64,000 nt of DNA from Echinostoma caproni (GCA_900618425.1 UZAN01039381.1:172300-236299); one strand, 5' to 3'. Positions 1 to 15,100 are shown, counted from the stretch's first letter. Numbers and translations: made by a program. Notes: a model not told the origin generated them from the letters alone.

Positions 1-650
1 CCGAGAACGCCGTAGCGTGAACGTGATGTACCATTGTAAGTCGATCCATGAAGAAACTTGGGAGTGAGGTAATACGTAGCGTCCCCAGCGTCGCTCGGCT
101 TTTACTCGAGGGTGCATCTCTAACCCTTGTACAACCAAGTTCGACCTGCAAGGTAACAGCGCAGAATTGTTGGTAGCCGATGGCCGTCAGAACGGTTCAT
201 ACCCGTTTCGGATGGCTCAGCGCCAGTCCAGGATCCCAACGTATCCGTGAGGTATGAGGGTCGGTAGTATTCCTCAGAGTTTAACCTACTCGTAAAAGTA
301 GGCAAGTAGCAATGGCCTTAATTGGTGGCGGGCCACATTTGCACACGTTGCGATGCTATCAGCGGACATTTACGGCATTTGAAGGGGATATCGGTTGACA
401 GCCGGAAACCCCACCACGTCCTCTAGCATCGCCGCTGATCGTCCACGACCGGGTATTCAGTGAGGTAGCCCCATCTGTTCACGGTTGACCGACAAGGTTA
501 CCGTTCTCCTATCCGCGACCTGGAGACGCGCTCGGTAGCACTCAGCTGCGCTATTCGTAGACAGTTCAGTGCTTACGAGTCGAGAATTCCACACCTGAGC
601 AGAAAGCATTATGTAATCCTTCTTTGTTCCCCCAAATGCTTTGCTCATGA
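1..650. other. GC-richer block of unknown nature at the left edge
   Basis: The first ~650 bases are clearly richer in G+C and CpG than the AT-rich DNA that follows, with a sharp change near 650. Short minus-strand open frames are present at 120-305 and 457-648, but I recognise no domain or splice structure in them. The block could be the end of a repeat or a degraded exon that extends off the window. Confidence 0.3.
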
Positions 651-3289
651 ATAATTGACGAGTGTGTTAGCCAGTTTTGATCACTGATAATAAAGCAGTT
701 CTTATCCTTGAAACAGTATTTTTTTTGGGCTCGGTTAACGCAGACGCAATCTTTCCAGCCAAAAATTATCAGGGATTGAATTAGAGAAATCCAACGGATG
801 ATGCATTTATAACGATTATGACGATAGATAAAAAATAAACCACCTATGGATATTAATAGACATTTCTGTTGGAATCTTCTTACTAGCTGAAATGTGGGTC
901 AAATTTGGTTCCTGATGACCTATGATAATATAACATGGGATGCAAAGCACAAAACACTAGACCTGATGATGCTTAGCCGGAAGTGAAGTGAACGGATGAG
1001 ATTCGTAACAACTCTACGAGAAGAGGATTCGACGACAGCTGCGTAAATATCAGACAACTTTGAGATGAAAGCGCACGTATAGAAATACTAGAAACACTGC
1101 TAATTTTGCATCGTCGCAATCAGTATTGAAATCCTTTAGGAGTAGAACCCAGAAAATCACAGGAAACATCCGAAGCAAATATAAAATATGCACCAGTTGA
1201 TAGGAATCAGATGGCTACATCATGCATTTTGATGTTTCCCAGTTTTCCAATCAGGAAGGTTAACAGACTTGATTGTCCCACCTATGGTGATCCCGGTGGA
1301 ACAGTGTACTGATGAAGAAAATATTTTAGAAAAATACATTTCCACACTTTGAATGGAACTGTGGGATATTGGGAAACCGGCAATAGTTCCCACACACAGG
1401 GTAGATAGAATCGATGAGTAGCATATTTCATATGGCTATTAAAAACAGTATGCGCAAATTAGGTTCTCACGGTGCAACTTTCTCTTTTAAGGGAAAAAGT
1501 TTTAATTTTAGCAAAATCAGGTCAACTATTTTAATCGTAGGTTTAAGCAAATAAGCAAAACGTAATATCTGAATAGATGAACTCTTACACTACTTATTTC
1601 ACGGGGTTTTGTCCACTTCTGTTAGTTGGAACAAAGCATTTCCATTTCACTATTTGGGATGAATGCGCTTTTATGTTCGGGCCGCGAATGTACGCGAGTT
1701 TTACATTCAGAGACTGCCCTGTTAAACAGACATCCGAATGATTTTGCAATCATCAAGTCCTTGATACAACAACGTCCGACCCCAATGGTCAAGTACTGCC
1801 ATTATCTTCATTGATTGATCCTAGTCTTCGTTTTTTCTCCAAACGGCAAAAGACTTTATCGCTACCTGGATTTGGTGCAAAAGGGTTTAACGTAATACGA
1901 AAGATAGTTTGTATTGAAGAGTAAGAGCACAGACAGATCAAACGTACATAACAAGGAGCTGTATTGTACATCTAGTTTTACAAGGCAGTTTTGCAACTGT
2001 TACGCAAAGCGCTATCCCCAAATCGTGCAAGATATCAACGTTTTTTTCCATTCGTTATAATTTATCCCTCCGATCTGGCGGGATTTACCTCCAGCGAAAA
2101 ACCCTGAAACCAAGTAGTCATTTCTACCAGGGTAAATCAGTCTTTTCAATTCTTTGAAATGATAACGAATTGAATAATGGTGTTTCAGCATATTCCTTGC
2201 GAATTACACTCAAATTACACTCGACCTTCATTGGTTTTCTTTGGCTTTGCGTGACGACCTTGAAAAAATCTTTAAATCCTCGGGTGATTTCTCTAACTGG
2301 ACGGATAATGTTTCACTAAATATACATACAAGTGAATAAAAACAAATATACATCAACATTCTCTGCAGATGGATTGATTCACGTGGAGCAACAACCAAAC
2401 GAATCAGATCTCTGAATTTATCTTCCTCTTCTCTAATCGACACTCATTAAAATTCACAAGGATCGTCAATTGACCACTCGTTCCTATATGTTACTCGTCT
2501 CAAATTTCAATTTAATCTTTGGAATTATAGAGTGGAATGGTTTTATAGTCATAGGTGAAAGAATTATGTTGATAAACCTTGAGTTAAGTCGCATCTTACT
2601 CAAATCGAAACTGAGAGTACGGAGTTATAAATTTTATGAAGGAAAATCGGTAGGCTGTCGATGATAATAAGCTGGGTTCCGGCGCATCACAAACTGAAAT
2701 CAGTTTCTTCAAAGTGACAATCACAATTAACATCATGGGTTTCCGGCTTGAACCTAAGGTACCTAATTGTAGATGGACTAAATATAACGATTCCGATTGA
2801 TAATGATCAAATTACTTCGATAGGATTATGCTCGTTTTTTATCGTGGATTTTAGCTGTCGGGGGGTTGGAGTTAAACAAAAATGTATTAGTGAAACAGTA
2901 CTTTATCCAATAGTTTCAGCATTCCAAAATGATTGAGGTACAAGTGAGCACTGATGGTATTTAACACGATAAATGGCAAGCTTAATACCCATGTTAGTTA
3001 TTCCCCAATGTTACGATAACAATTCTTCAAAAGATAATGGTTTAAAACCTCTTAGTTACTTTAGGATTATCAATAATACCAGATGCCTTTACCATTCGAA
3101 TGGACTATTCCAGAGTTGCTGTTCTGGAAGTCATTTCGTTAGGAAATTTTGACAACTAACCAAAAAAATCATTGAAATATGTCACATAATACCATCAAGT
3201 AATTTTCAAAGGTTCCAAACGAATTTGCCTTCGCCTTCCTGATGAATCTGTTTGTCACCCTATCCGCATTCTCATCCACACATTTGTTT
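651..3289. other. AT-rich noncoding DNA
   Basis: No gene, RNA or recognisable repeat is visible. Short open frames (for example 1626-1814, 2228-2443, 2470-2664) lack domain signatures and are at chance length for AT-rich DNA. If the receptor's 5' exons lie upstream, this is intron. Confidence 0.5.
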
Positions 3290-3805
3290 AGACACCCATT
3301 TGTCCCTTGTCATTTGATTAACCCACGCATATGATCGATCACTCGACATGGTCTTCCCGACTAATCACAAATGACTCCATTTCTCTGCTCGCCTACCAAG
3401 TCTGTATGTTCCCACCCCCTCACGTGACAGTTTTTCCTGAACCTGCTACGGCGTGACTCACTCTGACTACTGTTTGTCCTACCGGGTTGTTTGATGTTAT
3501 TCGGATTGCTCCTCTGTATCGCTGGTCCTTGCACATGTGAGATTTGACATTATTTCACTTCTCAGTTGTTCACTTGATGGCGTTCTGAACTACCCCACTT
3601 TCTCTTTTGGTTCTTGATTGACATTGTTCATTTTGCAGGTCATGCAAATCCCTGAGAAACATCACGATTTGAGGTGTTTGTATGCAGTGGTAACCCCTTA
3701 CATTTACAGTACTGCGTTACTATTCAATATTTGTTAAACCAAATGAACCCCGAGAACATTTAGGATCGACTTCTGAAGTTTCCCGTCACTCGGCGTTGGC
3801 CTAGA
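3290..3805 (+). repeat. Dispersed repeat, copy 1
   Basis: This segment aligns by eye with 28840-29290 over most of its length. Shared landmarks occur in the same order: GATCGATCA, GTGACTCAC, ATTCGGATTG.CCTCTGT (ATTTGGATTG.. in copy 2), TTGACATTATTTCAC, TTGATTGACATTGTT, CATCACG..TTGAGGTGT, and TTGGCCT.GAT at the end. The copies have diverged by many substitutions and indels. No long ORF is present, so it is probably a noncoding or decayed transposable element; family unknown. Confidence 0.6.
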
Positions 3806-6006
3806 TATTCCTACCTACTTAAAAATACTTAAGTTTCTGTCAACGGTGACCGTCAATTAGGCACGTGCTATTAGCTCCTTTAAACAGCGTGCTACCCGTT
3901 GAGTCTTTTAATCAAGTCATGGAGTCATCTAACGTGATTTATCTAATATACAACCAAAATTCTCTTGAGTTTCAATACATGTAAACTGATTTAAAACGGT
4001 TTAACTAAAACGTCTGTTAGATTGCAACTCTCTATTGTGTTCTTTTTTTCTGAGTTAACATGAACATGACTAACTCATTTAGCGAAGCAATTGCACCTAT
4101 TCCGCTCAACTGGAGGAAAAGCATTTTAAAAGTTGTTACTTTGGCGGGGGATGGCTGGGCATCAACGTAAAACAACACTAGGAAGGCCAACCGTGTAAGA
4201 GATTCAGTGTGTTCTATTTTCCTTTTGCCTCCTTTAAAGTGGAGCGTCTTGCATTTATCAGCCTATAGGCAAACATTCATTGATTTGCAATTCGAAGCGT
4301 TTTACATTTCACGTATTGCCATACACTGTATGTACGGTGTGCTCAAAAAGTTAAAAAGCTTTCATGATGACGAATGTTGTCTGAATCAGAACAGCGAGTT
4401 AGTTCTCAGCGAAACACAAGTTATTCAAGAAACATAACAATTTGTACCCGTTTAGCTTAGTTCCAGACTATCAAACTGCATTTACAGGAATATATACCAG
4501 TTTGTAAAAGGAAAATTGCAGTAAGCTGTCGGTCAGAAGTAGGTCCTCCAGGGTGATCTCGTGCACTGCTTTGCACAAATGCGACACGGTGTTGGCAGGT
4601 GCTTTCAAGCTTTAAATTACTTAGCATTTTTCGGTAAGCTTCAATGTGAGCTTGTCAGCGCATACCTACTGCTCGACGAGTCCTGGGTTCAAATCAAACA
4701 TGAACTCTGTCGAAAATACCTAATGAGGAGAAGCCACATAAAGTTATTTCAAGTACTTCTGCAACGCACGATTTATCACATGAACTGATGATAGTTCCTA
4801 AAACTAACTAACTAAAAGTTCATTTTAAAACATGGTTTAAATCAGTCAAAAATAGTTGCATACTTGCTGTTGAATTTTCATCAAGATTCGATCCGTCATC
4901 GACTGATTAGTAATAAAACGATTGGAAATTCTTGAGTTCCGGAGGATTTTCTACTGCTCACGGCAATTATATGGTCGGGTAAGAACAAAATCACACTCTC
5001 CTAATGTGCTGGCACAAATGATCAACTGCTGAATCTGTGGACTACACAAAATTTGTTATCAACCATACTGAAGTGTGAAATTTGACCTGTGCGATCTTTA
5101 ATATTCAAGAATATAGAACATCAAAGATCAGTTAGGGAGCCCAAATTAATCAAGTGTTATTGGTCAATAACAAAATAGCACATATACATGTTGTTCCCAA
5201 TTTTTCTTAGAAATAAATGCTAGTATTTCTGTAGTNAGTGTTTTGAATAACACCTGGAAAATACAAAGCCTAAATAGCAGATGCTGCCGAGCAAGCAGCA
5301 ATAAATTTGGCATCACAACCAGTAAATGATTGATCTCGAAAAGGAAAACACATCGATCACAATATGCAGCACCAAAAGAGTTGACTTTGTCCTGTTCCCT
5401 CTGCTACTGTCATACATTTTTTTAGTGAGGTGACATTTAACCTGAGCCCATGGACATGTGTTCTCAAAAACCACACTGAAATTGGTGGCTTGTAACAGAT
5501 CAGGCACAGTGCGATGCGCATCATGTGTCACGAGGATGAACGACGCTATGAAAAAATTACTACGGTATATTCAGATTTTAGTTTTCACATCTATGACACT
5601 CCAGAACGTTAAGAAAAAACAAATAATAGAATGTCAGTAGCTAGTCTCATGCAGCTTGGACATCACACAGATGACGATTTCTGCTAGAACCTTTTTAGTT
5701 ACCGGATCACATAGACAAACAGAACAAGCAACGTTTTAATTGAAAATATTGCTTGCTTAAAAGGACACTATATATGGAGACAGATTCCTGAAAAGTTGTG
5801 ATATCGCTATTCGCTTGGTGATTTTGTAAGTCAAATTTATGAACTGCGTTTGGGTATTTCCACCTTTCCACCTTTATCCACTTCCTGGTTAACTGACCAT
5901 TGCTAACGTCAGTCCAGATTCTAAATCGGTTCAAACAATACTTATCGCACACTGATAGATCCCATTGGAATGCGATCGTCTTTTTTTCTTTCTCACCTTT
6001 TTTCAG
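3806..6006. other. Noncoding DNA upstream of the first visible exon
   Basis: AT-rich with one ambiguous base at 5236. A tRNA B-box-like GGGTTCAAATC occurs at 4685, but no full tRNA or SINE can be drawn around it. No gene is seen. Confidence 0.45.
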
Positions 6007-6182
6007 CCCCTGCCGAAATCGTGGAACCCCCAACTTCACTGGACGATGAAACGTCTGAAAATATTATCCTTCAACCACCCCGATTTAGCTGCGTGGCCAG
6101 AGGCAAACCAGCGCCGAATATCACTTGGAAACACAACGGCCGAGTGGTGACAAACTATTCAAGCCGGATTGCGGGAGGGTTG
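6007..6182 (+). CDS. Exon: N-terminal half of an Ig domain
   Basis: Acceptor TTTTTTCAG ends at 6006 after a pyrimidine-rich tract, and donor GTAAGTAAC starts at 6183. The exon enters in phase 1 and leaves in phase 0. It encodes the start of a C2/I-set Ig domain: a PAEIVEPP linker, then the B-strand cysteine in FSCVARGKPAP and the core tryptophan in NITWKHNGR, the classic C-x(n)-W spacing. Two N-glycosylation sequons are visible (NIT and NYS), consistent with an extracellular location. The phase-1 entry implies a missing upstream exon ending in phase 1, probably another Ig domain. The open frame reads upstream into the intron for a short distance but lacks coding character there. Confidence 0.88.
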
Positions 6183-9100
6183 GTAAGTAACCCATCAAAG
6201 ACAAAGCAAGCTGATGATAAACTCATCTACTGTTGCAGTGTTGTTCTGAAGCATTGTTGAATGATATCAATAAATGTGTTTATAAGAACTGGGTCTCAGG
6301 TTGGCGCTTTAAAGATCAGCATAAATGATTTTTTCGTTTTTAGGAGAACTCCCGAAAGGTGTTGATGTTTGAGGTTATTTTAGGAAACAGATTCAATGCG
6401 TTTGTGCATTTTCTCATAGCGGTAAAAAGCATGATAGAGCGGAACAAAATGGTGGCGTTACGATGGTTCTCACTAGTAGAAAAATGTCTGGTGTGTAAAC
6501 AGCACTTATTATCACCACCTGAAGTTTTTGTTCTCAAGAGCTCAAGAGCTTCATTTCATATTCCCTGCAAACAAATATCAACAAAACAGAATGTAATCAA
6601 ATAAATGCATAAACATTTCAACAACCAACTGGTATTTCCTCTATCCAGATATAAATGGTTTCTGCATGCAATTATACTTTAAATTTGGGGAAATCATAGA
6701 AACGAAAATATTCTTCTTAAAACCTTTTTTAACCAGTCCGTTCAGATTCGGAAAGCTTTAGACGGATTTCCGCGATATGAAGTCTTTTCTAAAGCGGGTG
6801 GTGGTTCTGAGGATCCCCAGGTGCTCCAAGTCAGACCGTACTCGGTTATTGGATAAACTTGTTTTGTGTTGGCCATCAAACTGTTTTGCTGTTGACACGT
6901 ATTTGAACATCACCATGGTAGCCTGAGGTTTAATTTTCGGTACAGAGTATTATTATATGATTGAAAGCTTTTAGAAAATGAGTAGGTCATGCCATCATTC
7001 ATGCACAGAGTCGTCAGAAAGGAGTATAACAAATACACTGTGATTTGCTGGAATTCAAACCCAAGGATCAAAGATTATTAACTCAACGCACCGATCACTT
7101 GCGTAGTCTGAGTTAGCACTTAACAGCTGGCTACTAATCAACACCGTATGGCATTATGCCGATTCGACACTGCTACTGAAAGTTTGACATCATAATCCGA
7201 CCCATTGGTCCACGATTCCCCAGAACTGCACCACCATGACCGTTCATTAAATGTAACCAAAGACGGAAGCAAGGCAATAGATATTCAGCAGTCGTACAAA
7301 GTAGTCCCTACCAAACTGGGCACAGTCTAACTCACAAATTATTGTTCTCGATTCGCAGTTAAAATCTGAAACAACCAATACCTAGATTACTTTCTTTGTG
7401 TGTTCACAATCTCTTGAACAAAATTATGATTGATAGTGTTTCGTCCAGATGGTGTTGTTGAAACACCAATCGATATTTTTGCATTTAGTCTTCTCCTGGA
7501 GATAAACCTCAAACTTTTTCCTGACCCACAACCTGCGATGCTGTACGATCTGTGGGTCGAGAAAACTTAGACAGTCAAAATTCTGACTAAAGTGCAGGAG
7601 AGAAATTCGAATCGATGGTGAAGTGTTTAGGAATCTTCCCCACAAATGTCTCAAACGTGTTTTGATAAACCGCAGAAAATGAAATAAGTGATTTTCGGCG
7701 GCTGTAAAAGGGCATCAATGCTCATTTACAGAAGTTATTCTAAAACTGTTTATAGATCATACTCATTCATGTAAACTTAGGCAGTTTCACAGTATACTAT
7801 GTGACAGCGTTCGTCGGTTTGCCTTCATTGCAAAACGTCTGAGTTGAGAGCTACTTCATTAAAATTTCACGTTTCAATTTGGATTACCCCATAGTTATAT
7901 GATTGTATACCACTTGTTTCTTCTTTAATGTCATCGGTATGCGGAAACCGAACCGAGGTGAATCCTCAAAGACACTAGGAATTGAGAAGCATGACCTACT
8001 TGTTTGAGAACTTTTAACATTAGATTTAAAGTGGTATGTCTAGCTAAAAGTGCTGTTGATCTCATCAATACACCAGTTAGTAAAAATCACTAATACTTTA
8101 TTGTATTTGTCTCTGTCTTACTTGACATACAAACTATTAGTAGTTTGAATACCAACGACAAAACCCCAAGTTTCATTGAATATGCAGACAGATAAATCTG
8201 CTTATTCCACCACAAAGCTAATGGGATAGAAAAAAGCAGTTATTTGTTGGGTTTTCTTAAACTCTCGGTATTCTCAAACGAAAGTAAAATGTTTGATTGT
8301 AGCTAAAAGCAACAATTCACCGCGGTGATTTATAAAAGTTTAATGCACTCCACCTTTCATCCTTTTTCGTCAGAGTTGGACTCTGAGTGCTGGGGCATTC
8401 ATCCGAGGATCGGTCGATTTCTTTTTACAAGTTCGGTGGTCGATATTTCTGTTCTCCACAATCCCCTAAAAATACTACACATTTTTTCAACAGTGTATAG
8501 CAATCTGGACCAGTGTAAGCGTCCAGATTCTACAATGTTTTTATTGCAGAGAAAACACGTGCATTGGTCGGTGTTTACTTTTTTTATTTATTCGAAAGTG
8601 GGGAGTTGATGGCTTCCAAAAACACAATGAATATTTCTGCGTCAAATTCTTGAGTATGACCTACACAAAGCGGTCGGTTAAATAAAAAATAATGCACATT
8701 AGGATAACTCATGGTCCGCCATTAAACCTCCCTCGGGACGAATCTCTTTGTTTCGCCCCAAAAAGAATGCCCTACATCTTGCAAAAAGAAAATCCCGGTA
8801 TTTTGCTATGAAACTCTGAATCCAGACCTCCATGAATTTCTTGGTTGCCTTCCGGAATTGATAATTATGTTGAAACGGTGGGTAATAATTTCCACTCTCC
8901 CAACGTCTGCTTTCTATGTGTGTGAAAAATCCACATAGAAAAAGTTTGTTTCTGTTTAACTGGAGCACATCTTGAGGAACGTATTCGAAGTATGTTTGAA
9001 CAAAAATACGAGTAACATCACTCCTACACCTCAGTGTTACTTAAATAAGCAAAATCTGATCACACTGGAGCATCAGCAAAATTTCCGTCTGTAAATACAA

Positions 9101-12100
9101 TAATCAGCTGTAGTTATGTTAACTCACTAGACAACAAGAGAAAATCGTGTTTCACTACCAAAGAGAATAACCATCGCATGCACAAAAGCGGTGTTTGGAA
9201 ATGTTTGTGTTCTCCTTCTAAAGGCCTTTCAAGTGAATTAAATGAATTTCCACNTTGGACAGAGACCAAAGGGAAACAAAAAGAAGGGCGTTTCAGTGAA
9301 ACAAATCTCAGTTTTGAATAGTCTACCTGATAAAGTGATCAGTGAGACCGGAATACCAAAAGGAAACATGCAGTTTGATGTGTTTGTGTGTGTTAGGCAC
9401 CAAATCTGAGATAGCGTCTCATCTGCCCGCCACGGTTAAAAAACGAAAACACTTCATCCATCCGGCAAAGTGCACGTAACTCCACTAAAACATGATTTCC
9501 GAAATAAGAGTATTCTCATTTCTGTCGAGGCGGACAGGCAATCTGTTTTAGGCTATTTTGGTTTATTTCGGTGTCAGTTTCGAATACATCGATACCATAA
9601 CTGATTCTTTAATAACCGAACACGTCTAATAAAGTTAAATTGAGTATGACTTTAACAATGTGACAAATGGAAGCATGGAAATTGCTGCAGACGACATACA
9701 TCCCCAGAATCAGCCACCAACGCACTTCATCAGCCTCCGCAAAGTTAGGATCAGATGGTCAAAATTACTGGTTTGTTAGGTTCCAGATATAAAGTGTGCA
9801 TATTTTTGAATGTTAGAAACATCATTTACCAATATTCCACACTGTCAAACGAACTCAAGAATAATCACACCATAATCACGCCGAATCCATTCTTTATTAA
9901 GAACTTTCTATATGAACACCTTTTTCCTACCCTGATATTACATTAGCACTGCCTTGGTGGGACAGAGTGATAGTGTTTAGTGAATTCGGTATCCTCTACC
10001 CACTGTTGCTGCAACTTAACACAATCCGCCATCCTAGCATTTTGCATAAATACAGAACCTTTGCTCACCGAAGTACTAATCTTCCTTATTTCATGAAATA
10101 ATATACATTATTCAAGCCTGTAACTTCCCACAAAATGGCAGCGCATTCACACGATCAAGGACTGCTCTCTCACTAGTGCACCATGTATACAAAAATGAAT
10201 CCGGGAACACATTCTTGGTTGATCAGTTTGGTGTTTTCGTTGTTGATTATCATTTCGGATGAAAATTTTGGGCACAGAATGACTGGTTACCGGTCACAGT
10301 CAACTTAAAAGCAGAAGTTGATGGGATCCTGGTATTTGAAGAAAAAATCAGTTTTCTATAATTAGGATGCAAATAACCGTCGCTACTAAATTACAACATC
10401 ACCCAAAAAGTATTTATTCCAAAGTCGCTAATATCCATACAAACTCTTTTTGTACATAAACCAAGCCACAGAACGATACTGTTTTGAAAACTATTGATTC
10501 AACAGGGCACCGGCTTCGTTCATATAAGGACCAGTGTTCAGTGTATTCAGCTAACCCAGGAAGAATTTATCTGGGAAACCAGCAGTGAACTTTCCTGGAC
10601 ACAGCCCAATCAAACCGGCTCGGATGAACCCGTTCGCAATTCACAAATGCGGATTGATTTCGAGCCAAATGCGGAAGGATCCTACGTGTGCGAAGCAACC
10701 AATCTTCTAGGCACCGTGTCCTCCTCTACTGTCCGGCTAAACCTACGGTGTGAGTTAGCAGTTTCTCCAATACGGTTACTTTTTCATTCCGAAACAATCA
10801 TTTTCCATAATTTGTCCTCATATTTGTACAGCGAGAAGGGTGCATATTTTTTCAGTTTCTTTATGGGTTTTATTTCAATAATTGCTTCATCACTAGGGTG
10901 GAACGTTGTTGCTTAATGAAAGGAGAGTATCTTCGGCATGTACATTTTTTATTTTTATTTCTTTTCATTGAACACATAAACATACAATTTTCAGGAAGAG
11001 GGAAACAACCATTCAAAGGGCTGCCATATCAGAAAGACTAAATGGGGTAAATCGAGCGGTGATGGTGGGATTCGAACGAACTTTCCTCGGGAGGATAATA
11101 TGGTGACGTTGTCAAGGTTTAACTAGCCAATGATATCTTATATCAGGTTTGCACCAAAACACAGTAAACTGATCAAAAGCTGTTCGAAAAATGTCAGAGC
11201 ACGGGCAAACAGCCACAGCTCAGTATACGAACACCCGGAACGTTTGCTGTCAGTAACATATGAATTTCGTACCAAAATGTCCCTTTTAAACTACCAAATC
11301 TGTCTCATTCAACGATCTGTAGACTAAATGATCTATCTAAAACCCAAGAAAAAACATTCTAAACCTTAACAAATGCGTCTAAAAAATGTGACAACTAAAA
11401 ACGAGTCATATCTTGTCATCTCGAGGACACCGGGAATACGAAAAATTTTGAGAATACGTTTTGTCATCTGCATCCCATTCCCTCAGTTGGGCTAAGGAGA
11501 TACTTGACTGAGGGAGGAGGATAGGGAATACCATTTTCGTTATAGGTTTGAAAGATTTTGCAGGAAAACTCAGGTGTTTCAGCTGCTTTGTAGGACCTCA
11601 AAATCTGATGTCTTATAAACTAACCTGTGGCTAACCGTCCACAGATGTGCTAATCCGATAAATGACTTATGCAAAGCGGACTGGCAGAAGCTGGAAAAAA
11701 CGTTGACAGAGATAAAGTACTTCTTGATATCACGAATCCGGGTACTATTTAACCCACTTAAGGAAAAAACCGAGCACTATGCACAATCTTTCTAGCTTTG
11801 CCCTAGGAAACACCAAATTGATGGCCATAATTTCATGAATCGGAAGCAAATTTATCTAATCATTTCGTTGCTCGTGGCTTTCAAAAGAGTTGCATCCCTT
11901 TCTAGTTGTCAAGTGAAAAGTAAATTTGTTCGAAAGTCGGAATTACTTCTGCCAAAGTCGCCATATTGGTCATAACATATCGATCTAAATATTTTTATGC
12001 GACGGCATAAAATAAGAAGAACGTCCCGGCACCAGTTATCCGTTACTTTCAAGGGACTGCTAATAATTGATGGGGATTGAAATATATTTTTCTCCATGGG

Positions 12101-15100
12101 AAAAGCCCATCAGTGGCGGATAAAACGTAGCATTGACGTTCAAAACCAGTGAAATTATAGGCTTTCAACATGGTTCATGTCTTCAAATGACAGGTTTCTG
12201 CAATCACTGCTTATAAAGAAATTAAGTGACGTGTTGTTGTTTCCCTTGACTGAAAACCCGTTTGTCACACAATTGATAGGATTAGATAATCCTAGGCATG
12301 AATTGTGAAAAATAATACGGTAGATGGGGCTAAAAGTAAAGAATATATGCCACCTAAACGTTTGTACAGTCCAAGTTGTGCCACCTGTACTGTGAAAGCA
12401 TACCAACAGCACTGACCTCCTCCAGGTTGACTCATCCACTCAAATTCAGAGATACATGGATTCCACACAAATAAATTGTTATCAATAACCATCGGAGCTC
12501 AACGAATGAATTTTCAGCCTGGGGTATGTTTCGAATTTTGTTCTTTTGGGAGGTCATATCAGACGGCAGTCCCAGGTTTGAACTGAATTGTTGATGTCCA
12601 CGGGTGTGTCGGAATCTCTCCAAAGCCAGCGAGTTTTCACAATCCGAAAACCCAAGACTGCTTAAAGGTACCATATTGAAAAACAGCAAAACATTAATAC
12701 GTACACAGGCTGATAAAGAAGCTGATTGAATGTTGTGAGAATACTTGGCACTTCGTAAGAATCTATAGCTGTATATGACAGGTTGATCCCCAGAATTCGT
12801 AAACCTACCAAATCGGCCTAGGGTCTTTAATCACATTCATAATTTATTTACATCGCATTGTTTCTTTAGAGATGTATTTTGCGTACGAATCCCTTATTTG
12901 AGCACCATTTGATACCCGGGTATAGCATATAAGGATTTCAGTAAACTTATGTGGGAAAAGAACCATTTTGCTCCGCTATGAAGGAACCAATTGTCCATAT
13001 CTACCTGAGCCTACAACTGCAAAGAATGGGAACCGATTCAAATGATATGTAGTGCTATAAACCTCACTTAAAAGGATAACATACTGAATTTCGTCATTTG
13101 CGGAGCACATAAATCGTGAACGAATGATACAGGAAGCACTGCACAGCTACCAAAATTGGTCTCATGCAGACTGCGAATCTATCACGTAAGCCGATTATCT
13201 GGTAGTCAGTACTGTGATCAGCGAGGTTTGACACCCGTAACAAGTTCTCAAAATGGATTGTGCAATACGGTGTGCAGGTCAAATAAAAGATTATCAGATT
13301 TCCTGCTGGATGATAAGGTGAGTAATATGCTATCATTCTGGATATGGGGCCCAGGCCTCAATCCTGAGACAGGTCGGTGGATCCGGACTGCCGAAGAAAC
13401 TCTGTCAGATCGAAGGAGCTGCAAAGCGCTTCCTGGAGTTTGGTTCACGCTTCATTTACTCTGTGCATGACAAAAATCACAGAATAACCGAATTCAATCT
13501 GTGATGTCTCATGGGACAATTACTTGTGATTTTTTGGCTTTTAAAGGTGTACAATATTAAAAATCATTTTTTTTTAAACAAAATGCATGTCCTGCTCTGA
13601 CCGTGCCCACAAATATCAAAGCTAGCATGTTATTTATTTATTGTAAATATATATTTGTATATATAAAAGAGTGAGAGGGGTTGTTCCACTGGATAGAGTA
13701 TCACCATTGTGACGATGTATCAGAGCCTATAAGCATCTTGCCCCGATCATTGGGAAACCCACGGCTAAAGGACGCATTGTAAGCCAGAGAAAAAAGTTAA
13801 TTAGGATATAAAATCCAATGCAGGCAAGTAGACGGTTCTTGTTCTATCCGAATCAGTTTTCGTAGGTTTACGTATACAAAAATTGCAATCATTTTACAAC
13901 ATTTTCATCGTCCACTCGTAAATCTAAATGAAGCCGTCCGGCTGCTTATTCCTACATCCGCCTCAAACATTTTCCACTTCAATTAGTATAAATATAAAAA
14001 TTGTGTTTCTTGTCATCATGAACTCAGATGAGCAGTAGCCTCTACGATTTGCTATTTTGATTTCTCACGTTTGAAGGGGTTTTCGAAATCACATTCACAT
14101 CGTTTTCTTTTACTGTCCACCGTGTTCAATCATTTAGATGCCCCGAGGCGATTGCATGAACGTCTAATTAAACAAGCCCTGACGCAACACGTGGATCGGA
14201 CCGATGGCGACACGCGTCGATCGACGGAACTGCTCAATGACCCACCCCCAACATCAAGCTCTATCACCACGGTCCATGGAGAACATCCAGAACTGTCCAT
14301 TTATTGTATTATGCGATCCAACCCGCCACCGACTAGACTGGCCTGGCACTACGTACCTGAAAAAGACCGTTGCATCCCAACCGTAAATCACGCCATATGT
14401 GGTTGCCCGGACGATAAATTATTGGCCGCCACAGACGCCACGCCAAAATCGGAATCCATTAGTTCCCCTTCCATGTATCGAGCAAAACTGGTTCGTGGTA
14501 CTGAAGCAGCCCGGTTCGTCACTTCCGTGGTACGGCGAAATCCGGTACACGATGTGGAGACTATCGTGGTCGCTCAACTTCTGTTCGGTGTTGACAGCAA
14601 ACCCGAGTTGGGGACATATGCAGCGTGGTTAACCAATCCGGTTGGATGTGAAGTGTGCCTAGTGCAGCTACAGCAACCTTGTAAGATTCTGATTATCCTG
14701 ATCTCGGGTAGGCTTTTGTTAAAATGCACCTCGAGGTCGCAACACACGCACATAGTCAAAACCACTCTGATTCGGTACCTCAAAACATAAAATTCTATTT
14801 AAATGTTATCAGTCTGTTATATATGTCCAACCGACAAACAATGATCTAGATCGTGTGGTACAAAAGTCATCTTTCAAGAAGAAGATTGTTTAGAACTGTT
14901 GTCAAATTCGTCAGTTAACTACTTCAAAACTCACCTTCTACGTAAAGAATGGTTTTGTCTGCAACGTGAACTGTCTAATGTTGAAATAACTAAGTCATTT
15001 TCGTCAGAAATATATAAAAGTCATGCTCAAACTTGTCAGGCAAAACGTTAGACTGTCAATGAGATGCTTCATCTAAAACATCCAATCGATTAACTTCACA

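Noticed and set aside
4660..4720. Hammerhead or tRNA at CTCGACGAGTCCTGGGTTCAAATC
   Set aside because: The first core block is wrong and no GAAAC follows at the right spacing; the B box has no A box partner.
13156..13470. 104-codon plus-strand frame in the intron after the first Ig domain
   Set aside because: No Ig or FN3 signature, and the flanking exons join directly in phase 1 to form a sensible Ig linker without it.
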